A DNA stretch of 64,000 bases from Erigeron canadensis (GCF_010389155.1 NC_057761.1:15998501-16062500), one strand, 5' to 3'; positions 46,647 to 58,889 are shown, numbered from the stretch's first letter. Numbers and translations: made by a program. Notes: generated from the sequence alone by a model not told the origin.

Positions 46647-47920
46647 ATGTCAAGTCCAAGTATCTCAAATTCAGTCAAAAATGATTTCATCTTCAATTTG
46701 TGGTTAACTTCCTCACCCAAGACACCTACTTCATCTGAAGTAAAACAGATAAAGATGGACTATGTTCATGTTGTTCGTCGAAACCTTATCCAAATCCTTG
46801 TCAAGTGATGAAGATATTGATTCATTCGGCTGCAACTGAAAATGTAAAGTTTCAAGAGGAAGTAGTCACGTTCCAAGTTGAGAATGTCAAACTGAAAGAA
46901 CAAATGAGCTACTTTCGAGCTGGGAATGTGAGGCTTAAAAATGAGATGAAAGAACTTCAAGTTGAATTTGGAAACCTTGTAGTTTGGAATGAAATTGACA
47001 AACAAACTTTGAAGAAGAATGATGTGTTGATGTCACAAATGCTGAGATAAAAGAACTTCAACAAGAATTGGAAACTTCCAACAAGAAGCTGAATGATAGT
47101 ATCTTGGAAAGCAAATCAAGAGAACTTTCAAGTTTTCAATCTCAGTTGAAAAATGAGACATCCATATTCTTAACCATGGAGAGCAAGTTCATTGATGAGA
47201 TGAACAAAGTTGAGAAAGAGAGACAAGATGGTTGCAACAAAATCAAGACTTGAAGAGAATTGTTTGCAATTTCAATCAAATGAAACATCTCTACAAAAGA
47301 GAATCTCTGAACTTGAGATGGAATTGCAAACACAATTAACATCTTATGACACTCAAAGTGATGATGGCTCAGTTTATCATGATACAAGTCCAATATTTCC
47401 AACTGAACTTGATGTTTCAAAGAAAGTTTCCATTGAGTCCATCCCAAAGAGCTCCAATGTCAATGGTTCACCAACCCCTGCCCGAAAGATGTCTTAGTTT
47501 ACCAATTACTCATTGGAGAAGAGTAAGAAGTATTCAACATCATCTACAGTTGATGGATCAGTATCTTCAGTCTCATTCCTATCTTTTGAAGACAATACAG
47601 CTTTCATCTTACAAGCCAAAGCTCAGTTGCCTAAGCTCACATGGAAATCAGTTTACAAACAAAAGTCAACTGAGAAAAAGACAATCAAATACTCATTTTG
47701 GCAACTCTTCAATCTTGCACCTAAAACAATTCATATGCCAAAAGTGAATGTCTTATCCTCTCCACTGCGTCCATGAAAACTCAACTTTTCAACGACTTCG
47801 AGTTTTCACCCTCCATGGACTTCAGACTCAATTCACCGGATTGATGATACTTACATTTGGAATGTGAAGACAAAAACCATTGGGCCTCAGCAAAAATGGG
47901 TTCCAAAGGTTGTTGTTAAG
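46647..47920 (+). pseudogene. Degenerate Sirevirus-type gag with coiled coil
   Basis: ATG at 46647 (MSSPSISNSVKNDF) leads to a stop at about 46806. A long helical region follows in changing frames (VKFQEEVVTFQVENVKLKEQ, RISELEMELQTQ), clearly a heptad-rich coiled coil, then SVYHDTSPIFPTELDVSKK and, at the end, IDDTYIWNVKTKTIGPQQKW to a stop at 47921. The terminal KTIGPQQKWVPK phrase is what precedes the protease in Sirevirus polyproteins. No zinc knuckle is readable. At least four frame breaks make it non-functional. Confidence 0.72.
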
Positions 47921-48059
47921 TGATCTGGTGAATATGGTTTATACACATATCAGTGTATAACCCGGGCTAAAGATGTTGTTTTGTTGGACTACTACTTCAT
48001 AATGCTTGATTCCCCAGTTTCGACTTCAAAGAGACATGATGAACATGTAGCCACACATT

Positions 48060-48660
48060 CATCATGAGGGGAAGAAAGAGGATAATGAAGTCGAACAAGT
48101 CTTTATGATTTCTTGAAAGTTGATGGGGAGAAAGAAGAATTCATCAGTTGAGGGGAAGAAAGATAAATTGTTGACTAAAGTGATCCCTCGGTTGAGGGGA
48201 AGAAAGATGTTGACTAAAGTGATCCCCAAATTATTATTTGAAGATAGTTATCGCCAACATGGTGGGTACGCCGCGGGTACACCCTATACATAAGCGTTGG
48301 TGGTATGCAAATATGATTGTTTGATCGAGGGGAAGTTTGTGATGAAAATGATGTTTTTCCAAATGCTTCAAGAGAAAGATTCATTAATTAAGGGGAAGTG
48401 TGACAAAGTCAAGATTGTCAAGAAGAGGCTTTCATGTTCAAACCTAAAGAGCCAAGATCAAGTTTCTGCAATGCTTATACTCTGAGAAGATTCAAGACTT
48501 AAAAATACATCTTTAAGATAAGTGTGAAGATTAAAGACGTAAAGCCAAGTTTGATGGAAGATCTTGAAGACAATGAGAAAGCTTCGAAGACCTTCATCAA
48601 CAAATTCATATTTAAAGATGATGTCATGCATGTATTACATTTCAACACCAAGGGGAAGAA
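48060..48660 (+). other. Multiple polypurine tracts before the 3' LTR
   Basis: GAGGGGAAGAAAG or close variants occur at about 48066, 48154 and 48194, with related tracts at about 48124, 48330, 48392 and the final one at 48648-48660 abutting the LTR. Repeated polypurine tracts in this position are a described Sirevirus trait. Confidence 0.7.
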
Positions 48661-48925
48661 TGTTAGAACTAAAAATGGTGTTAAAATGTAAATGTTTTAG
48701 ATGTGGAAAGGGCATTAGTCAAACTTAGATCTATGATATAAATAGCCCCCTTCCACACATTAATTGTAAGCCTTTTCCCACATTTATCCTAATCATTCCA
48801 TTTCACTCTAATTATTCTCTCCCCATCTCCATCTTCAACCTCCATACACACACAAACACCTTTTCACACACTAACCTTAATTTCTCCATTTTTTGCACAA
48901 ATCAAGCTCAAATTTCTATTTTACA
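48661..48925 (+). repeat. 3' LTR of the gag-only element
   Basis: 265 bp, followed by TSD AGCTT at 48926-48930. Confidence 0.95.
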
Positions 48926-50724
48926 AGCTTAACACAACATATGCTCGAGACTCCTTATCTTTATTAGCTTAGGCTACACTTTCACCTAAACCAATCACTT
49001 ATCAACATCTTTACTTTTACTTTATATTAGCTTAGGCTACACTTTCACCTAAACTAATCACATATCAACATCTTTACTTTACTTTATATTAGCTTAGGCT
49101 ACACTTTCATCTAAACTAATCACATATTTCTGTACTTTACTTTAACTTTAGGTATAATCATTACCTAATGAGTTTCACACCTACTTCAACGTGTAATCAC
49201 ATTAACGTTCACATCTCATAACATTTCTTCGTGTATCTAGTGAACTAGACATTTCATACTTAAGTGCCCATATAAGCCATCACATATCAACATTTAGCAT
49301 ATCAACGACTTTATCAACATCACATCACATATTATAAACATATCATGGCAACGTAATTATAAGCATCATACTTTATATGCACATTTGACTCTAAACGTCA
49401 ACATATCAACATAAATCATTTCAACAACACCTATCATAAACACTTCATGGAAACATCATTGTAATCATCAAACTACACATGCAATTAACTACCTTTACTT
49501 TAACCGTCATCATATCAACATGCAAACATTCCCATATAACCATGTATCTTACCTAGTGACGAGCACAACGATCAATAAGCAACTTTAAAGTATCTTGTTC
49601 GAGTTCCGGGCTACCTATCACACACATAATCGACATGTAACATAAACGGGACCTTAAAGAACATCTCCAAGCTCCCTAAACATCAACATAACTTAACATT
49701 TGCTCATTATACTATTCATTGATACTCATTTAGTTTTAATTCATCTTTAAAGAGCTTTAGCATTGGAAATCACATTCCACAATTTCGTGGATAGCTTACT
49801 TATCAAAAACGGAGTTACGGTTTGAAAGTTACGACTTTTCAAATACTAAGTAGTTTGCATTCTGGACTCGTGATGCGACATGACCACCACGGTCATGACA
49901 TGACCTCTAACCAAAAACCCAATTCTTTCAATCTGTAATTTGGATGCAACATGACCATTTTGGTCATGACATGACCACCTACAGGTTTATTCAATTTTGC
50001 ATGTTTTCCACTCCAAAACAATCCAAACACATCCAAGGTTAACCTCATGACTTATACACTTAAAATTGACATTATAAACATGTTTCCCATGACCAAATAA
50101 TGTCATCAAAAGATCCGGAAATCAATTGCATCAAATCTATTACCGGTTGATTACCGAAAACCTAATAAACGATAATAATTTGAAATCCGTCATGCCCAAC
50201 CCTTAAGATCCGAATTGATTCGGTAAAAACCATTCAAATGACTCAACAATTGATCAATAAATCATAACTTGGAAAGAAGATTAAAGGATCGAAATCGATG
50301 CAAAATCACTCTCGAATCGACCTAAAATTGCTCTAAACTTGAAGGAAAGGCCTAGGGTTTTGTGTGTGAAAGATTTCTAGGGTTTTGATCTGATTTCTCT
50401 GCCTTAGGGTCGTGACTTATGCCCTATATATGCTGGAACAACTTTCAAAACTTTACATCTAGGCTTTCGCACTTCGTTACAACTCGTTTCGGCCCTTAAC
50501 GGCTCTTTTAACTCCTACAGGAACGCTTATCGACCCTTATATCTTATCGGGAACATTAATTAACTTTATTAATCATTATCTACTTTAATTTCATTACTTT
50601 AATCACTTTAACACATATCTCACGTTAATCATTTGATTCAGATTAACACATACAAAACACATAGTGACTAATGGTCGCTAACGACAAGTTAACGGTCAAC
50701 GTCAAAAAGTTTAGGGATGTTACA

Positions 50725-51835
50725 ATTCTCCCCTCCTTAAAAGGATTCTGTCCTCAGAATCATTTCACGATATCAGCACCTCCATTTCTCTTCTCACTAC
50801 TTTCCTTCACACTTATAAGGTTGAGTATAACTCATCAAATCACCACATTTACCACTTTAAATTCAACCAAACTTTCAACCAATCCCTTTTTATCACCTTT
50901 CATCTCATCTCTTACATTAATCAATGTGAATACCGTTAAATGAACACGCCCGCATCATGATATATTTACAATTATGTTTCGGACCATAATTCTAACTATA
51001 TCATTCCTCACACGTGTACCTTTAACTATACTCACACATCATAATGTTCAACATTTCCTTAACCCATCATGGTAACATTATACTAACTACAAACACATAA
51101 TAATCACAAATTATAGACACAACACATATACACATATACCACAAAATGAAACACTACGTACTACTTACGCTGCATACCACATTCGTGTATCATAATATCT
51201 TGTACCCTTCTTATAGATGACCACCTATTCCACCAATGTACATTTCATTACTTACATAACATCCATCATAATCAAATCTGAATTGATCTCACGTTATCAT
51301 CGTATTCTTGCAACGTATAAATTGAGAAAAATAGAGGATTAAAGGCTACCAACATAATTTACTTCAACAAACACTTCTCACCTTGAATCACTACAACTTG
51401 CATCACATATATCACGTAAGGATGTAATACCACATAGCATATCACTCCGTTCATGAAAATCCGTATATTCATGTATCTCCGAGCTCTTTATCACATAAGA
51501 CATCATCAAGTTTCAACATTTAATAATACTACAAGCATATTCTACATAATTCTTTAATAACATATCGTCTTACCATTAAGCATCAATATTTAGCAACGGG
51601 TTCAACAAGAGGTAAAAAAATTAAGGCAAATCAACCTTCTTTATGTATAATCCACAAACAACTTGTAATACCTTAATCTTAGACTCTCACTCTTCCCAAC
51701 CCGTCCTAAAAGCACTTTCATCATAAAGCTAAAGCATTACTACTTGATCCTATCATTTCTCGTGCCGTTTAAGTCCAAAATCCTAAGGTCTTGGTCGAAT
51801 TTCGGTTCACTTGAACCATTGCTCTGATACCAACT
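50725..51835 (-). other. Interior of the non-autonomous gypsy element
   Basis: 1,111 bp with the polypurine tract at 50725-50744 and the primer site at 51821-51832 (both minus strand). No open frame with a recognisable domain. Short internal sequences are AT-rich. Confidence 0.8.
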
Positions 51836-52503
51836 TATAACACCCGTCATTTTAAAACCTGTATTTTCAAAAACTTTGCGAAATGGTGTTTAAACATAGA
51901 GGAAAAGGATCATTTAAAAATTGCTTCATCCGTAACGGATGGTACCTTTCATTAAAGTTTAATGTTACTAATAGCAGCATCGTAATAGTCAAACTAAAAT
52001 CCAAGTTATGACATTAACATAATTGCCATCAACACTACAAGAGACATGAGTCATAAATAAAGTAGTCGAACATATGACTATGGGTAAAGTCTAATCATAG
52101 GGAGACTAATGCTAATCTTCCTTTATTCTTCTACCCATCTCACGATCCACACACTTCACTAGCTTATACCTGCTTATCCTGAAGAACACAACATCTTCAT
52201 AAAAGCAAGTAAGTGTTAGCTAATAAATTAGCTAAGTAAGATACACACATTTAATAAAACGTTCTTCATTTTACTTTCATAAAACTTCTTCGTATTTTAC
52301 ATATCAAAACATGATCACATTACATATTATCCACAAACATCGTAAGATAATCCAATTTTTACTTGTTCCCATATCCCATCACATTACGTATCATATTAAC
52401 ATATACTTGCAACACATATGTATCATCATATCATATCAATATATACTTACAAGGCAATCGTATCATCATATCATATCATCATATACTTACAATGCAATCG
52501 TAT
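51836..52503 (-). repeat. 5' LTR of the gypsy element, truncated
   Basis: About 668 bp matching 43947 to about 44600; the match stops abruptly after AATGCAATCGTAT, where LINE sequence begins. The end dinucleotide is mutated (TA for TG). Confidence 0.85.
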
Positions 52504-53991
52504 AGTGGTGCTGCGTCGAGGCCACCTGTTAGGATTTTAAAACCTGGTGAAGGGAATGAATTTAGTTTTCCTTCACAGGTTGCTTGTTCGGTAGCGTCTG
52601 GTTCTAGCGTGAATGCTGGGGTATGGAGTGTAGGTGTTGAAGATCCTAAGGCTAATTCGAATATGTTTGGTGGGGATAAAACTGGAGATTTGGGTACTGA
52701 TGCGTTAGGGAATACGAATGTGAATGTCCAGACCCAAAGAGATGATAAATTGAAGGGACCTGTGTCGTATGCTTCTGCTGTGAAAAAACCTACAGTTCAG
52801 AACAAGGTTAACTTTCGTCATATGTCATCTGTTTCAGAGATCGAGGGAGTTGATTTGGTTATCCCGTTGGAGACTGTTAAACAGGTACAAAGCCGATTTC
52901 TGAATTCTCTATATGGTTATTTTCTAGGAGATCGTTTGGCTTATCCAGTTGTGGAGACTTATGTTAAAAATGCTTGGGCGAAGTTTGGTTTAAAGAAAGT
53001 TATGATGAATAGTGTGGGTTTCTTCTTCTTTCAATTTGAGACTGAAGATGGTATGAAACAAGTTTTAGAGAGAGGTCCCTAGATGATTCGATCTACACCC
53101 ATTTTTCTAAATGAATGGACACCTAATACTTGTTTGACAAAGCATGAGCTATCTAAGGTTCCTGTTTGGGTTAAGCTATATGACGTGCTTTTGGTTGCGT
53201 ATACGGAGGATGGTTTGAGTTTGATTGCTTCAAAATTGGGAAAGCCTATGCTGCTTGATTCATATACAAGTCAAATGTGCTTGAATTCCTGGGGGCGACA
53301 TAGTTATGCAAGAGCTTTAATAGAACTGGATGCTTCGATTGAATGGAAAGATGAGTTGGTTATTGGGATACCGAATGTTAATGGGGAAGGAATAACAAAA
53401 GAAATTGTGGGAGTTGAGTGTGAATGGGAACCACCACCTTGCTACCATTGTAAGATTTTTGGGTATAGTGATAGTGGTTATCCATTACAAGTTCAAGCGA
53501 ATAAGAATGTTGATAAGAAGAAGTCAATTAACGATGATGGGTTTACTATGGTGAATCGAAAGAAAGGGAAAGGGAAGTATAATACGGAAGTCCATATTGA
53601 AGGGGTGAAATTGACGAAACCGAGACCGAATTGGAAGTACCAGCGAAAACAAAGCTCTACTCAGGTGGCTAGTAACAATGCAAAATCACAAGCACCAGAT
53701 AATGGGCAGCAACAAAAACAAGCTTCTGTGAATACTAGTGCTGGTGCAAGTACGTCGAAGAGTGGTGAGGTTAAAACTAGTAATCCGTTTTCTGTTTTGG
53801 ATGATTTTACTGATGATGCTGGTGATGATTTGGATGGGAATTTGCGAAGAGACCCTAAACAAATGAATGTTACTCCTGATAGTGATGATGAGGTGGTGGA
53901 GAATATTTTTGATGAATCTGAGCATACTAAATCGAATCTTGGTGGTACTACAGGGGCAAGCACTCCTGCTGATAAGGTACCTAATGTCTAA
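52504..53991 (+). pseudogene. LINE ORF1 (DUF4283-type, zinc knuckle decayed), one nonsense codon
   Basis: The frame runs from the LTR junction through VSYASAVKKPTVQNK, IPLETVKQVQSRFLNSLYGY, VGFFFFQFETEDGMKQVLER, then a TAG at 53080 where Trp is expected (ERGP-W-MIRSTP), and continues open to 53991 (VPVWVKLYDVLLVAYTEDGL, CYHCKIFGYSDSGYP). In the last motif the final Cys and His of the CCHC knuckle are altered (His to Ser, Cys to Tyr). The C-terminal part is low-complexity and acidic (PFSVLDDFTDDAGDD). The protein would bind LINE RNA; this copy is nonsense-broken. Confidence 0.9.
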
Positions 53992-54968
53992 TATCACAGC
54001 TTGGAACATAAGGGGGATGAACCAACCTCCGAAACAGAAAGAGGTTTGACAGGTACTTACGGATAATCAATTGTCTATTTGTGCTATTCTGGAGTCTCAC
54101 GTTCCTTTTGATAAAGTTGCTAGTTTATGTTCGAGAATTTTTTATGGTTGGGATTGGTGTTCGAATGGGAATATGTGTATCAAAAGTCCTAGGATTATCC
54201 TAGGATGCCACTTGCATGATCATCCAAACTCAAAGTAGCATTAAAATCACCCATTAAACACCAAGCAGCACTACCCACCACATGTTTATGCATACCAAGA
54301 TCTTTTTATCAGCTTTAAAAGAACACATAAGGACTTTTTGTCAGCTTTAAAAACAATCTGAGTATGAATCACTTGATCAGTTTGCTTTAATACCAAAAGA
54401 TCTACGTCATTGGGGTGGTTCTTCAAAAATTGATATAGCAATGCGAGAGTTTAATGAATGTGTAAATGAAATTGAGGTGAATGATGTCAATCGTATTGGG
54501 TTACAGTTTACATCGAATCAGAAACCTCAGAGTAATCAGGGAGTTCTTGGAAAGTTGGATCGTATTTTGGCTAATTCTAATTTTGAGAACTTATTTTCTG
54601 GGGCGATTGCTTTATTTCAGCCGTATCGTATTTCTGACCATTCTCCTGCTATTTTAAAGCTTCCGGCTGCGATTAAGTTTCGACCTAAATCTTTTAAGTT
54701 TGCAAATCTGCTTGTTCATCATACTAAATTTAAAGATGTGGTGTCGAACTGGTGGGGTAGTGAGGTTTGTGGATATCCAATGTATCGGGTGGTACAAAAG
54801 TTGAAAAGTCTGAAAAAATCGCTACGAAAACTTCTTTATGAGAAAGGCAATCTTCATGACACGGTTGTGAAACTTAGGGCTGAATTGGATGAGGTTCAGA
54901 TGGCTTTGGATCGTGATCCTTTTAATAATGACTTAAAGGAAGAAGCGACTGTTTATCTTCAAGCTTAT
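53984..54968 (+). pseudogene. LINE ORF2 endonuclease with an internal inverted block
   Basis: Begins NITAWNIRGMNQPPKQKEV, stops, then SICAILESHVPFDKVASLC, FYGWDWCSNG and PRIILG. From about 54202 to 54416 the coding sense is on the opposite strand: the minus strand reads PNDVDLLVLKQTDQVIHTQI, then GSAAWCLMGDFNATLSLDD, the missing middle of the endonuclease. The plus strand resumes with GGSSKIDIAMREFNECVNEI, LGKLDRILANSNFENL and RISDHSPAILKLP, then KKSLRKLLYEKGNL. It ends at the Sirevirus LTR. Confidence 0.9.
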
Positions 54969-55429
54969 TGTAAGTTCCTTAGCCACCGGATCTAACAAGA
55001 TTAAGTATCTAATGTATAAGTGCGGAAATTCTTATACAAAAGCAATCAACAACACGAACACGAATATGAATAAACTGGAACCGTATGTTACTTCAGTAAA
55101 TGCAATTACAAGTAAATACCAAGTTCCTAAATGCGAGAATATGAAAGAAACCAAAGCTAGAAGATTCACCTTAAACATAAGGTTTAATCTCTATTTATAC
55201 TAAATGTAACAGACTTAAACGGACCTAGTATGTAATAGGCCAAAGCCTTGACTTGACCTTGACCTCGACCTGGTCAAAGGTCGAGCTCGACCGGGTCAAA
55301 GGTCGAGCTTGACTTGGTCAACAGTCAAGGTTGACTTTATTAAACACATGATTAATATTCGACTTTACATAAACGAAAGATTCAAACTACTTTTCACGAA
55401 TGCTGTTGTCACTAGGAAATGCACCAACA
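54969..55429 (-). repeat. 3' LTR of the Sirevirus (~461 bp, outer end inferred)
   Basis: On the minus strand it starts TGTTGGTGCATTTCC at 55429 directly after the polypurine tract. GTATAAATAG (TATA-like) is at about 55191-55200. The outer end is placed at TGTAAGTTCC (54969) because LINE coding similarity stops there; the TSD cannot be checked since the other end is outside. It contains GGTCGAGCTCGACC, the motif amplified in the spacer. Confidence 0.75.
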
Positions 55430-55440
55430 AACTCCCCCTT
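55430..55440 (-). other. Polypurine tract of the Sirevirus
   Basis: AACTCCCCCTT on the plus strand is AAGGGGGAGTT on the minus strand, directly adjoining the LTR. Confidence 0.85.
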
Positions 55441-55642
55441 GACATCAGCATCTTGAAATCTTCAGCAGTCTTCAAAATCTTTAAAATCTTCAGCAGCAGC
55501 AATATTCCAATCTTCAAACAATCTTGGCATAAGACTTGTCTTTTAACAACTGCTTCACCATTAGTTCATACTATTGAACTAATCTAAGACTGCAACCTAT
55601 AGTCTTCATTCTTTCCTTCCTTAACATCACAAGATCTTCCTT

Positions 55643-58600
55643 TCACAGATTGGCTAGATGATATGCTTCATAGATTCTGAGAAGCTCATTTGAATCATCA
55701 TCTTCAACCACAGCTTCAAAAGATTTTACGTCCATCTTCCAAGATTTCATTTTTAACAAAATATTCGGCTCAAACTTCTTCATCGGAACTTCTTTTAAGC
55801 ATTGAACTTCGTTAAAAACGATTCTACCTTTCGGCTTCTTAGTAACAAGCTCGACTTCATTCGGTTTAATCAACAGTTGACCCTTCTGAGGACGAAAATT
55901 CTTAAAATAACCAGTACTTACTTCATATTTCATCAGATCAACAAAATGATCAGCATGTGGACTTTTACCGTAATTAAAGAAAGGAGCCTTTGCAACATCA
56001 ACAAAATCCCTTTTTGGTAGAGTACTCAATGCTATTTTACTTGATCTGAAATACATTACCCCAGAAGTTCTTTTCACAGCAAACGCAAATATTTCATTAT
56101 CCCAAAAGAAACTCAATATACGTCCACCAGTATTTGGTAAAGAAGAATCTTTAAACTTGCTTATATAAAGAATCTTAGAAACTTTCTTAATCTTCTTTTC
56201 ACAACATTCTTCTTCTCCATCAGAAATTCCTTCACAAAAAACTTTCTTTCGTGCTTTTCTACTCAGAGAATCCTTAGTTGTCTTTATCGATTTAGATTTT
56301 TGATAGACAACTTCAACAACATCAGCATCAACATCTTCAGTACCAACGATCTCATCATTAGAAATGATTTGATCTAAGTCCACTTCCTTATCAACGGGAA
56401 GGTCTTCAGATACACTTTCACTTCCTACTACTTTCGAAGTCTCAACCTCATCATCAAGAATGACAACATGAGATTTTCCAGAGCTCCTTTTGCTTCCAGA
56501 TGCATCACACTCCCCCTGAGTGGTAGCAACACCTTGAGCATGAGATGTCGAGCACTTTGGCATCTCACCACCTCTAGATTCATTAGGATCATCATCTTTA
56601 TCATTCGACCGTACATTACCAGAAGAACTCCCAACCTTACAAGCATCAGAAGGGATCACTACTCTCCCCCTAGATGCCAAAGTCGCGAGGCGATCTTCAA
56701 AATACTTGATCCAGCTAGAGACCTTATCAAGAGTATCCCAATGACTGTTGATCGATTGTTGATGAGCAACCAGTGTGTCATTCAATTTACCCAGCAACGT
56801 CTTCGCATCTTTAACTCTATCATCCATAGAATTCTGAAGATTATCAGCTTTATGAAAAAGTTGTGCCCAATTCTTATCAGAAGCCGCCAACTGTGTACTC
56901 AGATCTGTAATAGTCGAGGACAATCCACTAGCAAGAGTTTGCACATCACTAATCGTCCTGTCATGGCTAGCTTGATTTTTCTCCATTTCATCAGCTAGTT
57001 TACGAATTTGACCATCAGAATGTTCTTTCAAAGCAACATTGGCGGATTCACTAGCAGCCAGTTGCTTAAGCACCATTCCATAATCATGTTCGAGCTTAGT
57101 AAGACGATCATTTTCAGATGACAAAGCAGCAACAAGTTGAGCTTGATCGTTAATAACCTTATCCTGTTCAACAACTTTCTTCATCATAATATCCATCATG
57201 TTCTCCAAGCGAAGAATCCGCTGAGAAGCATCCATCTCAGACACATGAGGCATAGAAGAAGTTTGCGGAGGTGAAGAATCTGTACCTATCTCAGTAAACG
57301 ACACAGAAGTAACAACAGTAGATTCCACAGCATCAGAAGAAACAACTGCAGGAGTAAAAATGGGAGTAGAAACAACTGTAGCAGGGATCTCGGAAGACGT
57401 AACACCAATAGAAGTCACAGAAGCACAAGAAACAACCGGTGTATCAATAACAACCGCACCAGGTTTACGAAATACACCTTGTTTCCGACGCTTTCGAGGA
57501 ACCAACTTAGCTTTTGCTTTCCCTTTCTCATAAGTCTTTTCAGCCAAAGCAAGTTCATCAGATCTGGCTCATAATTTTCATCTTCTTCTCCAGAATCCTT
57601 GCGTTTGCGCTTTCCTACTGTTGAAACTGAATCACTCCCCCCATATACATATTCCGAAGGCGGGTCATCATCAGTTGAAAAGGAAGTAGAAACTGAATAT
57701 GGAACTATACCAGGATGACCATCAGACGGTCCAATACTACTAGAAGGTCCAACAGAAGAATCAAGACCAGCAGTAGAAAAATCAAGCCCCAAAAAGCCTG
57801 TACCAGAACCCCAATCAAAGGATTCATCCAAGCCAGTACTATCAGCAACGAAATCATCATCCGGTATAGATAAGTGTGACATATCAGGAAGTGGACCATC
57901 ATCCTCAAGAACATGATCAAGAAAAACATCTACAGGATCAGATGGTCTATGCACTGGATGATCTCGATGAACAACATGTACCTCGGGAACAACAACCGCC
58001 GGATCAGGTAGCTGAATCTGAGGATCAACAATAGCAGGATCTGGTATACGACCCTGAGGAGCAACAAAATCATCATCCTCACAACCATCATCAACAGGCG
58101 CAACATAATGCTTATCCACCAAATGACCAAACAACGGCACCCGTAGTTCTTCATCAGGTCTACCAGTATCATGAGAAGTCATAGTATGAAAGATACGTGA
58201 CCCAACAACATTAACCTTCAACAATTTGCCGACAAGCACCAAATCAGGCAATCGATCATTAATGATAGCAGTGATAAATCTCGGATACATCAAAAATCGA
58301 CTATCAAGAGCTGTAGAAATGTTTGACCGAAGATTTTCCCATAAAAACTTAGCAAAGCTGTATGGTTTATTGTAAGTGAGAGCTATCATCATGGAGAACT
58401 CTCGTCCATTCAAAGAATCAAAACCACTCTTCTTCTGTCCAAAACAAGAAACAATAATGTGAGCGAAAAACCTCCGCTGTTCAAAGAAACCAGGTTTTTT
58501 GATACCCTTATTCTTAGGAAACGAAGAGAGATATCCCATCCTATCCGCAACACCATTTCACAAAGTCAAAGGAAATTCAATTCTTTCATCAAACTGAGCC

Positions 58601-58889
58601 GCATCTCCAAGCTGTAGTGCTGTACACATTTCTTGCATAGTAAAGGTGAGCTCTCTTCCATGTACAATCGCCCGAATGTAAGCCTGATTACCATCTCGAG
58701 CTGGATGATATGTAACACTAGTCCAGAAATCATTAACATGACGTTCACAAATAACTGGATTCAGAGAAATCAGATGGCGTATGCGTGAACGTTGTAAGAA
58801 CCGCATCAACGGATGATATGCTTCAGGAGTCTGATCTTCCATAAAAGGATCGTACACACAATTATGAATAGTCGCAAATCGTAGTGCCA
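55643..58889 (-). CDS. Extra 3' ORF of the Sirevirus (env-like position), ~1,080 codons, one stop and one frameshift
   Basis: The protein begins at the splice-created ATG (see finding) with ALRFATIHN, followed by LMRFLQRSRIRHLISLNPVI, VNDFWTSVTYHP, MQEMCTALQLGDAAQFDE, a single TGA at 58558-58560, then MGYLSSFPKNKGIKKPGFFE, FSMMIALTYNKPYSFAKFL and LDSRFLMYPRFITAIINDRL. From memory this matches the N-terminal domain of extra ORFs of Asteraceae retroelements (FADTHN, NPTIY, QFW, FLMYPRFLQ). A Ser/Asp-rich middle follows, a frameshift near 57545, a Thr/Val/Ser-rich stretch, a long coiled coil (about 57210-56690), an acidic linker and a C-terminal domain ending YEAYHLANL. No clear signal peptide or membrane anchor is visible when started at the spliced ATG. 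Function is unknown; env is a positional label only. Confidence 0.75.

Larger units (their letters stand above)
45130..48925 (+). mobile_element. Gag-only Sirevirus-like copia element, 3.8 kb, TSD AGCTT
   Basis: 265-bp LTRs (45130-45394 and 48661-48925) begin TGTTAGAACT and end TATTTTACA, with roughly 97% identity by eye. AGCTT flanks at 45125-45129 and 48926-48930. A tRNA-Met primer site follows the 5' LTR, and AAGGGGAAGAA precedes the 3' LTR. The interior holds a palindrome array in the leader, a degenerate gag with coiled coil, and a purine-tract-rich end; integrase, reverse transcriptase and RNase H are absent. It depended on enzymes supplied by other elements. It is nested in the gypsy LTR. 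Confidence 0.92.
43947..50724 (-). repeat. 3' LTR of the gypsy element, interrupted at 45130-48925
   Basis: Net length is about 2,977 bp. It contains several internal tandem arrays: ~41-bp units with CATCATATCATATCA (44500-44640), ATCAACTTATCAACTTTAA units (44760-44900), two ~100-bp units with GGTTAGTCACTCCACCC (44930-45110), and three ~66-bp units with TTAGCTTAGGCTACACTTTC (48965-49130). TCATGACATGACC occurs twice (49885-49975). No gene is present. Confidence 0.85.
43947..52503 (-). mobile_element. Non-autonomous gypsy element: ~3-kb LTRs, 1.1-kb interior, one LTR truncated
   Basis: Two direct copies begin TGTAACACCCGTCATTTTAA (43947) and TATAACACCCGTC (51836). Beside the second copy, GCTCTGATACCA (51821-51832) is an inverted tRNA-Met primer site, and next to the end of the first copy (50724) the minus strand reads CCTTTTAAGGAGGGGAGAAT, a gypsy-like polypurine tract. 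The element therefore runs minus: 5' LTR 52503-51836 (cut short by a LINE), interior 51835-50725, 3' LTR 50724-43947. With the nested 3.8-kb element removed the 3' LTR is about 2.98 kb. The interior has no gag or pol. Confidence 0.85.
52504..54968 (+). mobile_element. L1-type LINE fragment: ORF1 and part of ORF2, both ends lost
   Basis: Joined at 52504 to a gypsy LTR and at 54968 to a Sirevirus LTR. ORF1 is almost complete apart from its start and one nonsense codon. ORF2 endonuclease follows with an internal inversion, and the LINE stops before the reverse transcriptase. It is the same general family as the LINEs at 31.6-37.5 kb but a different copy. Confidence 0.9.
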
